DNA of 64,000 bases from Donghicola tyrosinivorans (GTDB taxonomy: Bacteria; Pseudomonadota; Alphaproteobacteria; Rhodobacterales; Rhodobacteraceae): contig NZ_PVTQ01000013.1 in the NCBI RefSeq assembly GCF_003003355.1, forward strand, positions 72,562-136,561, written 5' to 3'. Under the pieces are notes generated by a model. That model did no database searches and was not told the origin of the DNA. It was given only the letters and a program-made list of their open reading frames with translations. The translations under genes and the position numbers were made by a program. Each line of letters starts with the position of its first letter. Position 1 is the first letter of the stretch. Positions 8,372 to 17,500 of the stretch are shown one piece after another.

Positions 8372-9316
8372 ATGAGAACTATTCTGACAACGGCATTTGC
8401 CGCGCTGGTGGCAGCCAGTGGCGCACTGGCCGAAGGCTTTCCCGACAAGGCGATGACCTACATCATCCCCTTCAACGCAGGCGGCGAATCCGATGTCTCG
8501 GCGCGCTATCAGCAGTCCGAGTGGGAGGCCGTGACCGGCCAGCAGGTCGTGATCCAGTACCAGCCCGGCGCGGGCGGTGCGCAGGCGTGGTCGCAGCTGA
8601 ATTCGCTGCCCGGTGATGGCTATACGGTGATGGGCATCAACATGCCCCATACGGTGCTGCAACCGCTGGCGGGGTCCGTCGGGTACAAGACCGAAGACCT
8701 GACGCCCGTGCATTATTTCCACTACACCCCCAACGCGATCTTTGTGACCAAGGACAGCGAATACCAGACGCTGGCTGATCTGCTGGACTATGCCAAGGCC
8801 AACCCCGGCATGGTGACCTTTGCGGGATCGGGTTCGAACTCGGCCAACAATCTGGCGGCGGTGCAGTTGAATGCGGCGGCGGATGTGATCACCACCTATG
8901 TGCCGTTCTCGGGCACCGGCCCGTCGATCACCGCGATCCTTGGCGGCCAAACCACTGCGGGCTTTAACTATGCGACCTCGGGCGTGGCGCAGGGCGATGC
9001 CTTGCGGATGCTGGCCGTTGCCGCCGAAGAGCGTATGCCCGCCTTCCCCGATGTGCCCACCTTCAAAGAACTGGGCTTTGACATCGTAGGCGGTGCCTAT
9101 CGCGGTGTGGCTGTGCCTGCCTCGGCCTCGGAAGAGACCCGTCAGGCGGTGTCCGATATCGTGTCCAAGATCAACGCGCAGCCAGGCTTTGTCGAGAAGA
9201 TGGAAAGCGGCGGCTTTGTTCTGACCGACATCGGCTACGACAAGATGGACGCCTTTGTTGCCGAACGCGTCGAGGAATACACCGCAGGCGCCAAGGCGCT
9301 GGGGATCATCAAGTAA
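8372..9316 (+). CDS. TTT solute-binding protein TctC family, probably tartrate
   Basis: ATG at 8372 follows GGAGG at a good distance. The 314-residue protein has a signal peptide of about 20 residues (ending GALA-EGF) and the Bug/TctC pattern FPDKAMTYIIPFNAGGESD near the mature N-terminus, GAGGAQAW, and AFPDVPTFKELGFD near residue 230. It captures a carboxylate in the periplasm for the TctA-TctB fusion encoded six bases downstream. Being first in an operon with tartrate dehydrogenases, its likely ligand is tartrate. That ligand is inferred from neighbours, not from the binding site. Confidence 0.9.
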   Translation: MRTILTTAFAALVAASGALAEGFPDKAMTYIIPFNAGGESDVSARYQQSEWEAVTGQQVVIQYQPGAGGAQAWSQLNSLPGDGYTVMGINMPHTVLQPLAGSVGYKTEDLTPVHYFHYTPNAIFVTKDSEYQTLADLLDYAKANPGMVTFAGSGSNSANNLAAVQLNAAADVITTYVPFSGTGPSITAILGGQTTAGFNYATSGVAQGDALRMLAVAAEERMPAFPDVPTFKELGFDIVGGAYRGVAVPASASEETRQAVSDIVSKINAQPGFVEKMESGGFVLTDIGYDKMDAFVAERVEEYTAGAKALGIIK

Positions 9317-9322
9317 ACGACG

Positions 9323-11314
9323 ATGGACATTCTCGGCTACCTTCTGGACGCGATGACACCCTTTAACCTGATGCTGGCTTTGGTCGGCGTCATACTGGGA
9401 ACGATCATCGGCGCATTGCCCGGACTTTCGGCGACCATGGCGGTGGCCGTGCTTGTCCCGTTTACCTTCACAATGGATCCCGCCGGGGGGCTGATTGCCC
9501 TCGGCGCGATCTACACCGGAGCCATCTACGGCGGGGCCTATGCGGCCATTCTGGTGAACACACCCGGCACGCCCTCGGCGATTGCCACCACCTTTGACGG
9601 CTTTCCCATGGCCAAGCGCGGCGACGGGGGGCTGGCGATTTCGCTGGCCACGCTTGCCTCGGTGGCGGGCGGGATCGTGGGGGCGCTGGCCCTGTTGATG
9701 CTAGCCCCGCCGCTGGCACGGGTGGCACTGGCCTTTGGTCCGACTGAATACTTCTGGCTGGCGATGTTCGGCCTAACGCTGATCGCTGCCCTGTCTGTGG
9801 GCAACACCGTGAAGGGTCTGATCGGCGCGTGTATTGGCCTGTTCCTGTCGATGGTCGGTGTGGCCGTGGTGGGGGGCGATGTGCGCTATACCATGGACAT
9901 GCAACGGTTTCTGGCCGGCGTTGACCTGACATCTGCGATCATCGGCCTTTACTGTGTGCCGGTCATTCTGGACCTTGTCGCCTCGCCCGATCCGCATCTT
10001 AGCCCCTCGGCCACGGGTGGTCTGCGGGTGATGGAAGGCGCGCGTCACGCCCTTAGCCGCTGGGGCAACCTGCTGCGATCCTCCGTGATCGGCACAGTGA
10101 TCGGTATTCTGCCCGGTGCGGGCGGCTCGATCGCGGGTCTTGTCAGCTATTCCGAGGCCCGCCGTACCGCCAAACGCCCCGAGACCTTTGGCAAGGGCAA
10201 CCCCGACGGCGTCATCGCCACCGAGGCCGCCAATAACGCCACCGTCGGCGGGGGCTTTATCCCGACGCTGGTGCTTGGCATCCCCGGCACGCCGCCGGAC
10301 GCGATCATCATGGGCGCTCTTCTGGTGCAGGGCATCAAGATCGGGCCGACCCTGTTCACCACCGATGGCAATGTTGTCTACACCTTCATCTGGGGTCTGC
10401 TGATTGCCACGCTTCTGATGCTGCCTGTGGGTCTGCTGATCGGCCGCTATGCCTATGGCTTTATCATCAAGGTCCCCAAGACCCTGCTGGCCCCCACGGT
10501 TGCCCTGCTGACCATCATCGGTGCCTTCGCCATCCATTCCAACGTCGCGGACGCACAACTGATGGTGGGTCTGGGTGTGATCGCTTGGGTGCTGAACCGT
10601 TACGGCTTTCAACCCTCGCCTATCGTGCTGGGGCTGGTGCTGGGGTCCATCGCGGAACAGGGCTTTGTGCAGACCTATCTGATCGGCAATGCCACAGGCC
10701 GCCTGCCAGAGATGTTCTTCAGCCGTCCCATCAGTATCGGCATTATCATCGCCGCCCTTGTGACCCTGCTGTTCCCGATCTGGGCCGACTGGAAGGCCAA
10801 GCGCCGCGCCCAGATGAGCGAACCCGTGGCCGACGAAGGCACCACCATCGCGCCGGAAATCAAGACCCGCGATCTGCCCTCTATCGGCTTTGCCGTGGCC
10901 TTCATCGCCCTTGGCGCGGTGATCTGGACCGGTGCCTCTGGCATGTCGATGCTGGGATCGGTGTTCCCCAAGACCATCGGGGCTGCGCTGGCGGTGTTCT
11001 CGGGTCTGCTGGTCATCCAGCACCTGCGCCGCCCTGCCGCTGAGCCCAAGCCGCGCCAACGGGATGCTGGCGCAATCCGCCGGATCGCCTTGGGGGCCGT
11101 GATGCTGGCGTGGGTCTTTGTAATGCCGCTGGTCGGCTTTCTGGTGACCAGCTTTGCCGCCTTTGCCGCGATCATGTTGATCGCTGACTATGACCGCCCG
11201 CCCCTGCGCCGCTGGCTGATCTGGGGGCTGACCGGCCTGCTGATCTGCTCTGGCTTCTGGTGGCTGATGGCCAACGTCCTGCTGCTGCGGATGCCCGCAG
11301 GACTACTTTTCTAA
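9323..11314 (+). CDS. TTT permease, TctA fused to TctB
   Basis: The 663-residue membrane protein joins two subunits usually encoded apart. Residues 1 to about 500 are TctA (GALPGLSATMAVAVLVPFTF at the N-terminus, the second PG motif ILPGAGGSIAGLV near 265, and GIPGTPPDAI). A hydrophilic linker (about 492-515) leads to roughly four hydrophobic segments matching the small TctB subunit. The system imports carboxylates using an ion gradient and its TctC partner. No stop or frameshift separates the halves, so the fusion is genuine. The same fusion occurs in the second TTT cluster (27707-29737), while the third keeps the genes apart. Confidence 0.92.
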   Translation: MDILGYLLDAMTPFNLMLALVGVILGTIIGALPGLSATMAVAVLVPFTFTMDPAGGLIALGAIYTGAIYGGAYAAILVNTPGTPSAIATTFDGFPMAKRGDGGLAISLATLASVAGGIVGALALLMLAPPLARVALAFGPTEYFWLAMFGLTLIAALSVGNTVKGLIGACIGLFLSMVGVAVVGGDVRYTMDMQRFLAGVDLTSAIIGLYCVPVILDLVASPDPHLSPSATGGLRVMEGARHALSRWGNLLRSSVIGTVIGILPGAGGSIAGLVSYSEARRTAKRPETFGKGNPDGVIATEAANNATVGGGFIPTLVLGIPGTPPDAIIMGALLVQGIKIGPTLFTTDGNVVYTFIWGLLIATLLMLPVGLLIGRYAYGFIIKVPKTLLAPTVALLTIIGAFAIHSNVADAQLMVGLGVIAWVLNRYGFQPSPIVLGLVLGSIAEQGFVQTYLIGNATGRLPEMFFSRPISIGIIIAALVTLLFPIWADWKAKRRAQMSEPVADEGTTIAPEIKTRDLPSIGFAVAFIALGAVIWTGASGMSMLGSVFPKTIGAALAVFSGLLVIQHLRRPAAEPKPRQRDAGAIRRIALGAVMLAWVFVMPLVGFLVTSFAAFAAIMLIADYDRPPLRRWLIWGLTGLLICSGFWWLMANVLLLRMPAGLLF

Positions 11315-11326
11315 TCGGAGAATAAA

Positions 11327-12409
11327 ATGACTGTTAAGACGCATAAGATCGCCGCAATCGGCGGTGACGGGATCGGTGTGGAAGTTGTAGACGCCTGCCT
11401 TGAGGTGCTGGACGCACTGGCTGAACGCGACGGCGGCTTTGCCCTAGAGACCACCAACTTTGACTGGTCCACCGACCGCTACAAGCGCACCGGTGAGTTC
11501 ATGCCCAAAGATGGCGCGGACCAGCTGCGGGCCTTTGACGCGATCCTCTTTGGCGCGGTGGGTGCGCCTGATGTGCCGGACCACCTGACGCTTTGGGGCC
11601 TGCGCCTGTCGATCTGCCAGCCCTTGGACCAATACGCCAACGTGCGGCCCACGCGGATGCTGCCGGGCATCACCTCGCCTCTGCGGGGTGTGGACCGGAC
11701 CGAACTGGACTGGGTCATCGTGCGCGAGAACTCCGAAGGGGAATACGCAGGCCAAGGGGGACGTTCGCACCCCGGTCTGCCGATTGAGGTGGCAACCGAT
11801 GTGTCGATCTTTACCCGCGCAGGGGTGGAACGCATCATCCGCTATGCCTTCCAGCTGGCGCAAAAGCGTCCCCGCAAGCTGCTGACTGTGGTGACCAAAT
11901 CGAACGCGCAGCGTCATGGCATGGTCCTCTGGGATCAGATCGCCGCCGAGGTCGCGCAGGACTTCCCCGATGTGACTTGGGACAAGATGCTGGTGGACGC
12001 GATGACCGTGCGCATGGTCATGCACCCTGACAGCCTTGATACGATTGTGGCCACCAACCTGCACGCGGACATCCTGTCGGATCTGGCGGCGGCGCTGTCG
12101 GGGTCCATCGGTGTGGCGCCCACGGCGAACCTGAACCCCGAACGGGACACTCCGTCGATGTTCGAACCCATCCACGGCTCGGCCTTTGACATCACCGGCA
12201 AGGGCGTTGCCAACCCCGTGGCGACCTTCTGGACCGCCGCCATGATGCTGGAGCATTTGGGCGAAAAGCCCGCCGCGGATCGCCTGATGGCCGCTGTCGA
12301 AAGTGTCACCGCCGATCCTTCTCTGCACACGCCCGACTTGGGCGGCAAGGCCACCACTCGCGCCGTCACTGATGCGGTCATCGCCGCGATCCGTGGCCGC
12401 AATGCCTGA
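11327..12409 (+). CDS. ttuC: tartrate dehydrogenase/decarboxylase (first paralogue)
   Basis: The 360-residue protein belongs to the isocitrate/isopropylmalate dehydrogenase superfamily and within it to tartrate dehydrogenases. It would oxidise tartrate with NAD+ in the cytoplasm and decarboxylate it to D-glycerate. Seen are the GGDGIGVEVV start, VRENSEGEYAG (substrate region), the Asp-rich TNLHADILSD metal site, and EPIHGSAFDITGKGVANP near the cofactor site. GGAG lies ahead of the ATG at 11327. A second paralogue follows only eight bases after the stop. Neighbouring genes supply transport and downstream glycerate metabolism, which supports the tartrate assignment over malate or isopropylmalate. 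Confidence 0.88.
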   Translation: MTVKTHKIAAIGGDGIGVEVVDACLEVLDALAERDGGFALETTNFDWSTDRYKRTGEFMPKDGADQLRAFDAILFGAVGAPDVPDHLTLWGLRLSICQPLDQYANVRPTRMLPGITSPLRGVDRTELDWVIVRENSEGEYAGQGGRSHPGLPIEVATDVSIFTRAGVERIIRYAFQLAQKRPRKLLTVVTKSNAQRHGMVLWDQIAAEVAQDFPDVTWDKMLVDAMTVRMVMHPDSLDTIVATNLHADILSDLAAALSGSIGVAPTANLNPERDTPSMFEPIHGSAFDITGKGVANPVATFWTAAMMLEHLGEKPAADRLMAAVESVTADPSLHTPDLGGKATTRAVTDAVIAAIRGRNA

Positions 12410-12416
12410 GGCCTCC

Positions 12417-13487
12417 ATGAGCAACGCATTGAAAATCGCTGTCATTGCCGGTGACGGCATCGGCAAAGAAGTGGTCCCCGAGGGCATTCGCGCCCTTGAG
12501 GCCGTCGCCAAGCGGCACAAGATCGGGCTTGAGTTTGACGAGTTCGACTTTGCCTCTTGCGACTATTACCAGCGCCACGGGCAGATGATGCCTGATGACT
12601 GGAAAGCGCAGATCGAAGGTCATGACGCCCTGTTCTTTGGCGCGGTGGGCTGGCCGGATACGGTGCCGGATCATGTGTCCCTCTGGGGTTCGCTGATCCA
12701 GTTCCGGCGGCAGTTCGATCAGTATATCTCGCTCAGGCCCGCGCGGCTAATGCCGGGGGTGCCTTGCCCATTGGCAGGGCGCAAACCGGGCGACATCGAT
12801 ATGTGGATCGTACGCGAGAATACCGAGGGGGAGTATTCCTCGATCGGTGGCAAGATGTTCGAGGGCACCGACCGAGAGGTCGTCATGCAGGAAACGGTTA
12901 TGTCCCGTCACGGGGTTAACCGCGTGCTGGCCTATGCCTTTGAACTGGCAGCGAAACGGCCAAGGGGGCGGCTGACCTCGGCCACGAAATCCAACGGGAT
13001 TTCCATCACCATGCCGTGGTGGGACGAGCGTGTCGCAGAGATGGCGCAGCACTACCCAGAGGTCACCGTGGACAAGTACCACATCGACATTCTGACCGCC
13101 CATTTCGTGCTGAACCCTGATCGGTTCGACGTGGTGGTCGCCAGCAATCTGTTCGGGGATATCCTGTCGGATCTGGGGCCTGCCTGCACCGGCACCATCG
13201 GGATTGCGCCCTCGGGCAACATCAACCCCGAGCGGAACTTTCCCTCGCTGTTCGAACCTGTCCACGGCTCGGCCCCCGATATTGCGGGGCAAGGGGTGGC
13301 GAACCCCGTCGGGCAAATCTGGGCAGGCGCGATGATGCTGGACCATCTGGGCCACGCCGAGGCCGCCGCCGAGATGGTCAGCGCCATTGAAACCGTGCTG
13401 GCACAGCCCGCCCTGCGCACCCGCGATCTGGGGGGCAGCGCGGACACCGTCACCTGCGGAAAGGCCATCGCTGATGCCCTGTCCTGA
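12417..13487 (+). CDS. tartrate dehydrogenase/decarboxylase (second paralogue)
   Basis: The start is placed at 12417 because the conserved dehydrogenase N-terminus (NALKIAVIAGDGIGKEVV) begins there and TGAGG precedes it; the frame remains open further upstream inside the first paralogue but encodes nonsense. The 356-residue protein has VRENTEGEYSSIGG, SNLFGDILSDLG and EPVHGSAPDIAGQGVANP, the same family landmarks as its neighbour, but the two are clearly diverged (RFRRQFDQYISLRPARL against LRLSICQPLDQYANVRP style segments). They are old duplicates, perhaps split between L- and meso-tartrate or between tartrate and malate. Which substrate goes with which is not visible. Confidence 0.88.
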   Translation: MSNALKIAVIAGDGIGKEVVPEGIRALEAVAKRHKIGLEFDEFDFASCDYYQRHGQMMPDDWKAQIEGHDALFFGAVGWPDTVPDHVSLWGSLIQFRRQFDQYISLRPARLMPGVPCPLAGRKPGDIDMWIVRENTEGEYSSIGGKMFEGTDREVVMQETVMSRHGVNRVLAYAFELAAKRPRGRLTSATKSNGISITMPWWDERVAEMAQHYPEVTVDKYHIDILTAHFVLNPDRFDVVVASNLFGDILSDLGPACTGTIGIAPSGNINPERNFPSLFEPVHGSAPDIAGQGVANPVGQIWAGAMMLDHLGHAEAAAEMVSAIETVLAQPALRTRDLGGSADTVTCGKAIADALS

Positions 13488-14739
13488 GGCCCGCACCTTG
13501 CTGCGGTCGTGCTTTGGCGCGGCCGTGGCGGCGGCCGACCCGATGTCTGCCCTGCCTGCGGCGCTGCCTCCTCGGCCCGCAGGCAGGGTGGTGGTGATCG
13601 GCGCAGGCAAAGCCAGCGCCCGCATGGCCGAAGCGGTCGAGGCCGCTTGGGGCCCCTGCGACGGACTGATCATCACCCGCGACGGCTATGACCGCCCTTT
13701 GCAGGGGATCAGGGTTGCTTTGGCGTCCCATCCTGTGCCTGACCAACGGGGGTTTGATGCCACCCAGCGCATGGTGTCGCTGCTGCAAACCTGCGGCTCC
13801 GACGATTTCGTCCTGTGCCTGATTTCAGGTGGCGGCTCGTCCCTGCTGACGTGGCCTGCGGGGGAAATTACTCTGGCGCAAGAGCAGGACATGAGCCGCG
13901 CTTTGCTGGCCTCGGGCGCGCCCATCGGGGCGATGAACACCCTGCGCAAGCACCTAAGCCGCATAAAAGGGGGCAATCTGGCCGCTATGTGTGAGGCAAG
14001 GATGCTGACGCTGATCATCTCGGACGTACCGGGGGATGATCCGGCGGGCATCGCCTCTGGCCCTACGGTGGGTGATGTGACGACCCAAGCAGACGCGCTG
14101 CATATCGCGCAGCGCTGGAACATCCTGCTGACGCCGGAACAAATGGCTGTGCTGACGGGCGATCCGGTGACGCATCGTCCAGACAGCCCCGCCTTGAGCG
14201 AAGTAGAAAACCGCATCATCGCCGCCCCGATGCTGTCCCTTCAAGCCGCCGCAGATCTGGCGCAAGATCAGGGCATTTCTGTCCGCATCCTTGCCGATGA
14301 TCTTGAAGGCGAGGCCCGTGATCTGGCCCGCGACCACGCGGCTCTGGCATTGGCAGAGCAATCCCGTTTGGCTGCTGGCGAACGCCTGCTACTGCTGTCG
14401 GGCGGGGAATGCACGGTCACGCGGCGCGGTGACGGCACGGGCGGACCGAATGCCGAATACGCCTTAGCCTTGGCCCATGCATTGAACGCCGCCAGCGGTA
14501 TCTCTGCCATCGCCTGCGATACGGACGGAGTGGATGGCGCCGCCGATGTGGCGGGCGCCTTTGTGGACGCAACCACCTTAGGCCGCGCCCGCGCGTTGGG
14601 TCTGTCGGCCAGCAAAGCCTTGGCAACCAACGACAGCCATAACTTTTTCGCCGCCCTCGGGGATCAGATCATCACCGGCCCCACCCTGACAAACGTCAAT
14701 GATTTCCGCGCCATCCTGATCTCAGGCCCCGCGCGCTAA
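13474..14739 (+). CDS. ttuD: glycerate 2-kinase / TtuD-type hydroxypyruvate reductase (MOFRL family)
   Basis: The start at 13474 overlaps the end of the preceding gene by 14 bases and gives a protein of 421 residues, the usual length. An N-terminal glycerate-kinase domain (VVVIGAGKASARMAEAVE; LCLISGGGSSLLTWP; TLRKHLSRIKGGNLA) is followed by a MOFRL domain (LLLSGGECTVTRRGDGTGGPNAEYAL; DTDGVDGAADVAGAFVD). Members were first named hydroxypyruvate reductase in the Agrobacterium vitis ttu operon, but characterised homologues phosphorylate D-glycerate to 2-phosphoglycerate. Here it would use glycerate made by the tartrate dehydrogenases, and pyruvate kinase is encoded next. Confidence 0.88.
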   Translation: MPCPEARTLLRSCFGAAVAAADPMSALPAALPPRPAGRVVVIGAGKASARMAEAVEAAWGPCDGLIITRDGYDRPLQGIRVALASHPVPDQRGFDATQRMVSLLQTCGSDDFVLCLISGGGSSLLTWPAGEITLAQEQDMSRALLASGAPIGAMNTLRKHLSRIKGGNLAAMCEARMLTLIISDVPGDDPAGIASGPTVGDVTTQADALHIAQRWNILLTPEQMAVLTGDPVTHRPDSPALSEVENRIIAAPMLSLQAAADLAQDQGISVRILADDLEGEARDLARDHAALALAEQSRLAAGERLLLLSGGECTVTRRGDGTGGPNAEYALALAHALNAASGISAIACDTDGVDGAADVAGAFVDATTLGRARALGLSASKALATNDSHNFFAALGDQIITGPTLTNVNDFRAILISGPAR

Positions 14740-14761
14740 AGCCTTTCCGGAGACCCATAAC

Positions 14762-16165
14762 ATGCGCCAAAGACGCGCCAAGATCCTAGCCACTGTCGGC
14801 CCCGCCAGCAGTGATCCCAAAGTGCTGCGCCAGTTGTTTGAGGCGGGCGTAGACACCTTTCGCCTGAACTTCAGCCACGGCACCCACGCCGACCATGACG
14901 CGGTGATCACCGCCCTACGGGCGCTGGAACAAGAGACCGGCACCCCCATCGCCATCCTCCAAGACCTGCAAGGGCCGAAAATCCGGCTTGGAGTTCTGGG
15001 GGGTGTGCGGCCCGTAAAACAGGGCCAGACCCTGCGCCTGATCAACAGCGACACAGCGCAGGGCGATGATATCCCCCTGCCCCATCCGGAAATCTTCGCC
15101 GCTCTGAAGGCAGGCGACCGGCTGCTGGTGGACGATGGCCGCGTCTGTCTTGTCGCGACCAAGGTCACAGAGGGTACGATCGCGGCCAAAGTGGTCTCGG
15201 GCCACGCGCTGAACGACCGCAAAGGGGTGAACCTGCCTGATTGTGTCTTGGAGATGCCGTGCCTGACCGCCAAAGACCGCGCTGATCTGGAATTCGGCCT
15301 GTCGCGCGGGGTGGATTGGGTGGCCCTGTCTTTTGTACAACGGGCCAGCGATCTGGAAGAAATCGCGCAGATCGTGCAAGGCCGCGCAGGCATCGTGGCC
15401 AAGATCGAAAAGCCCTCGGCCTTGACACAGATCGAGGCCATCGTGACCCGCGCCGACGCTATCATGATTGCGCGGGGTGATCTTGGGGTCGAAATCCCGC
15501 CAGAGGCCGTGCCGGGCCACCAGAAAGACATCATCGCCCTCTGCCGCCGCATGGCAACGCCAGTGATCGTGGCAACGCAGATGCTTGAATCCATGACCTC
15601 CGCCGCCGCGCCCACACGGGCCGAGGCTTCGGACGTGGCGACGGCAGTCTATGACGGGGCCGATGCGGTGATGCTGTCCGCCGAAAGCGCCGCAGGGCAA
15701 TATCCGGTCGAGGCCGTCGCGGTCATGGACCGGATCATCAAAGCGACCGAGTCCCATCAGCTATATCTGGGGGCGTTGGCCGCAAGCCGCGAACCTGCGG
15801 TGACGCCCGCCGACACCATCGCCAATACGGGGGCGAAACTGGCCTGCGCCTTGGGTGCGCGGTCCATCGTGGCCTATTCCCGCAGCGGGGCCACGGCCCT
15901 GCGCGTCTCGGCGCGGCGGTCCGGTCTGCCGCTGGTGGTGCTGACCCCTGATCCGGCGGTCCAGCGGCGCATGGCATTGGTCTGGGGAGCAACGGCTTGC
16001 CAAGACAACGCGGCCTCTGATCATGGCGGAATGATCCGGCAAGCGCAGCAAGGCTGCGAGATGCTTTTGCAAGGGGCGGGCTGTTTCGTGATGCTCTGCG
16101 GCGAGCCCTCAGGCGCGTCCGGCCAGACCAACAACATCCGCGTCGGAGCGTTTGGAGGGGCGTGA
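14762..16165 (+). CDS. ttuE: pyruvate kinase (last gene of the tartrate operon)
   Basis: The 467-residue protein converts phosphoenolpyruvate and ADP to pyruvate and ATP. Landmarks are KILATVGPASSD at the N-terminus, RLNFSHG, QDLQGPKIRLG, the catalytic-lysine region AKIEKPSAL, the metal/substrate motif MIARGDLGVEIPPE and ATQMLESM. A C-terminal regulatory domain of normal size follows (about 330-467). GGAG lies before the ATG. Its place after tartrate dehydrogenase and the glycerate kinase matches the ttuCDE order known from Agrobacterium vitis, so it is probably a pathway-dedicated isozyme rather than the central glycolytic one. Confidence 0.93.
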   Translation: MRQRRAKILATVGPASSDPKVLRQLFEAGVDTFRLNFSHGTHADHDAVITALRALEQETGTPIAILQDLQGPKIRLGVLGGVRPVKQGQTLRLINSDTAQGDDIPLPHPEIFAALKAGDRLLVDDGRVCLVATKVTEGTIAAKVVSGHALNDRKGVNLPDCVLEMPCLTAKDRADLEFGLSRGVDWVALSFVQRASDLEEIAQIVQGRAGIVAKIEKPSALTQIEAIVTRADAIMIARGDLGVEIPPEAVPGHQKDIIALCRRMATPVIVATQMLESMTSAAAPTRAEASDVATAVYDGADAVMLSAESAAGQYPVEAVAVMDRIIKATESHQLYLGALAASREPAVTPADTIANTGAKLACALGARSIVAYSRSGATALRVSARRSGLPLVVLTPDPAVQRRMALVWGATACQDNAASDHGGMIRQAQQGCEMLLQGAGCFVMLCGEPSGASGQTNNIRVGAFGGA

Positions 16166-16198
16166 AATAGTAGCCCCATCCACAAGCGCCCCGCTGGA

Positions 16199-17479
16199 TC
16201 AGACCACCAGCCCGTGGGCATAGAGCAGTTCAATCACCATAGCGGCGGTCCATGTGAAGTGGGCCCCGCCGCAGGGTTCGGCGGTGATGGGATCGTGGTA
16301 TTCGGCGAAGCCGCTGTCCTCGATCAGCGCCAGACAGTCGCCGACAATGCGGGGAACCATGGCGGTCTCTCCGGCCTGCTCTAGCCCGTCCGCGATCATG
16401 AAGTTCACGATCAGCCAGACCGGTCCGCGCCAGTAACGCAGCCCCTCAAAATCGGGCGAGGTCGGGTCGTGGCTGGGGACCAGATAATTACAGCTGTGCG
16501 ACAGCACCTCGACCCGTTGGCTAAGGGCGGCCGCACGGGCTTTGGGGATGGGCGCAAAGGCGGCAAGGATGCCGCCGATCGACGGGCTGTCCAGCAGATC
16601 GCCGGTGGTGCGGTCAAGGCAAGCGTATTGACCAAGGCGGTCATTCCACAGGGTCTCCATCGCGTCCAAGCCGCGACGGGCCATGTCCCGCGATTGCACG
16701 GCGATATCATCCAGCCCCAGACGTTCAGCCAGATCGGCGATGTCATTGCACGAGCGGATCAGGATGGCGTTGAAACCGGGATCAACCATCTGAAAAGGCG
16801 AGGCATCGTGCAGCTTGGAGTTATCCCAGCCAAGCGCGCGGAAGGTCTGCACCAGCCAGATATAGCGTTTGTACTGGTCATCTGTGGGGCGATGCGCCGG
16901 ATTGGCGTGGGTGGTGTCGCGGCGGGTGAAGGGGGCAACGCCCTCGGTCGGGACACGCTCAAAGGCCGCGTCCCAATCGACCGAGTTGTCGCGCCCCGTC
17001 TCCCACGGGTGCAGGACGGCGACCAGACCAGTGCCTTGGGGATCACGGCAGCGGTAGAACCACTGGTGCCACGCGTGAATCTTGGGCAGCAGCGCCCGCG
17101 CCTGTTCATCGGCCAGCACCTTGTCGTGGGCACGGGCGTGGATGCGCGCCACGGCAAAGCCCGCCACCGCTGGCTGGGTGATCCCCGATGTGGGAGGCGT
17201 ATGTCCGGTGCCCCAGACCTCTGGCCCCGGAAAGTACCCATCGTCGGGCCGGTGAAAGATGATGTGCGGGACCATGCCGTCGGCCCATTGGTGGGCCATC
17301 AGGGTCGTCAGCTCTTGCCACGCGCGGGCCTCGTCAAAGTGGGAAAACCCCAACGCCGAAAGGGCAGAGTCCCAGTTCCACTGGAACGGATAAAGCCCGT
17401 GGGTCGGCACAGTGTAGGTGCCACGGTCATTGTCGCGCATCACCAGACGCGCGTGATCGATCATTTCGTGTCTTTGCAT
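16199..17479 (-). CDS. MGH1/GH63-like glycoside hydrolase, possibly glucosyl- or mannosylglycerate hydrolase
   Basis: The 426-residue protein has an (alpha/alpha)6-barrel pattern of the MGH1-type/GH63-like hydrolases. The diagnostic N-terminus includes DNDRGTYTVPTHGLYPFQWNWDS in two adjoining pieces, the catalytic-acid region around HPWETGRDNSVDWD, and YWRGPVWLIVNF. It has no signal peptide, so it works on glycosides already in the cytoplasm. It is the last gene of a CUT1 importer operon, which fits hydrolysis of the imported glycoside. Related enzymes include glucosylglycerate and mannosylglycerate hydrolases, which would release D-glycerate; an ordinary alpha-glucosidase is the alternative. 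Confidence 0.75.
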   Translation of the reverse strand: MQRHEMIDHARLVMRDNDRGTYTVPTHGLYPFQWNWDSALSALGFSHFDEARAWQELTTLMAHQWADGMVPHIIFHRPDDGYFPGPEVWGTGHTPPTSGITQPAVAGFAVARIHARAHDKVLADEQARALLPKIHAWHQWFYRCRDPQGTGLVAVLHPWETGRDNSVDWDAAFERVPTEGVAPFTRRDTTHANPAHRPTDDQYKRYIWLVQTFRALGWDNSKLHDASPFQMVDPGFNAILIRSCNDIADLAERLGLDDIAVQSRDMARRGLDAMETLWNDRLGQYACLDRTTGDLLDSPSIGGILAAFAPIPKARAAALSQRVEVLSHSCNYLVPSHDPTSPDFEGLRYWRGPVWLIVNFMIADGLEQAGETAMVPRIVGDCLALIEDSGFAEYHDPITAEPCGGAHFTWTAAMVIELLYAHGLVV

Positions 17480-17500
17480 AGGTCTAGTCTCTGGCCGGTC

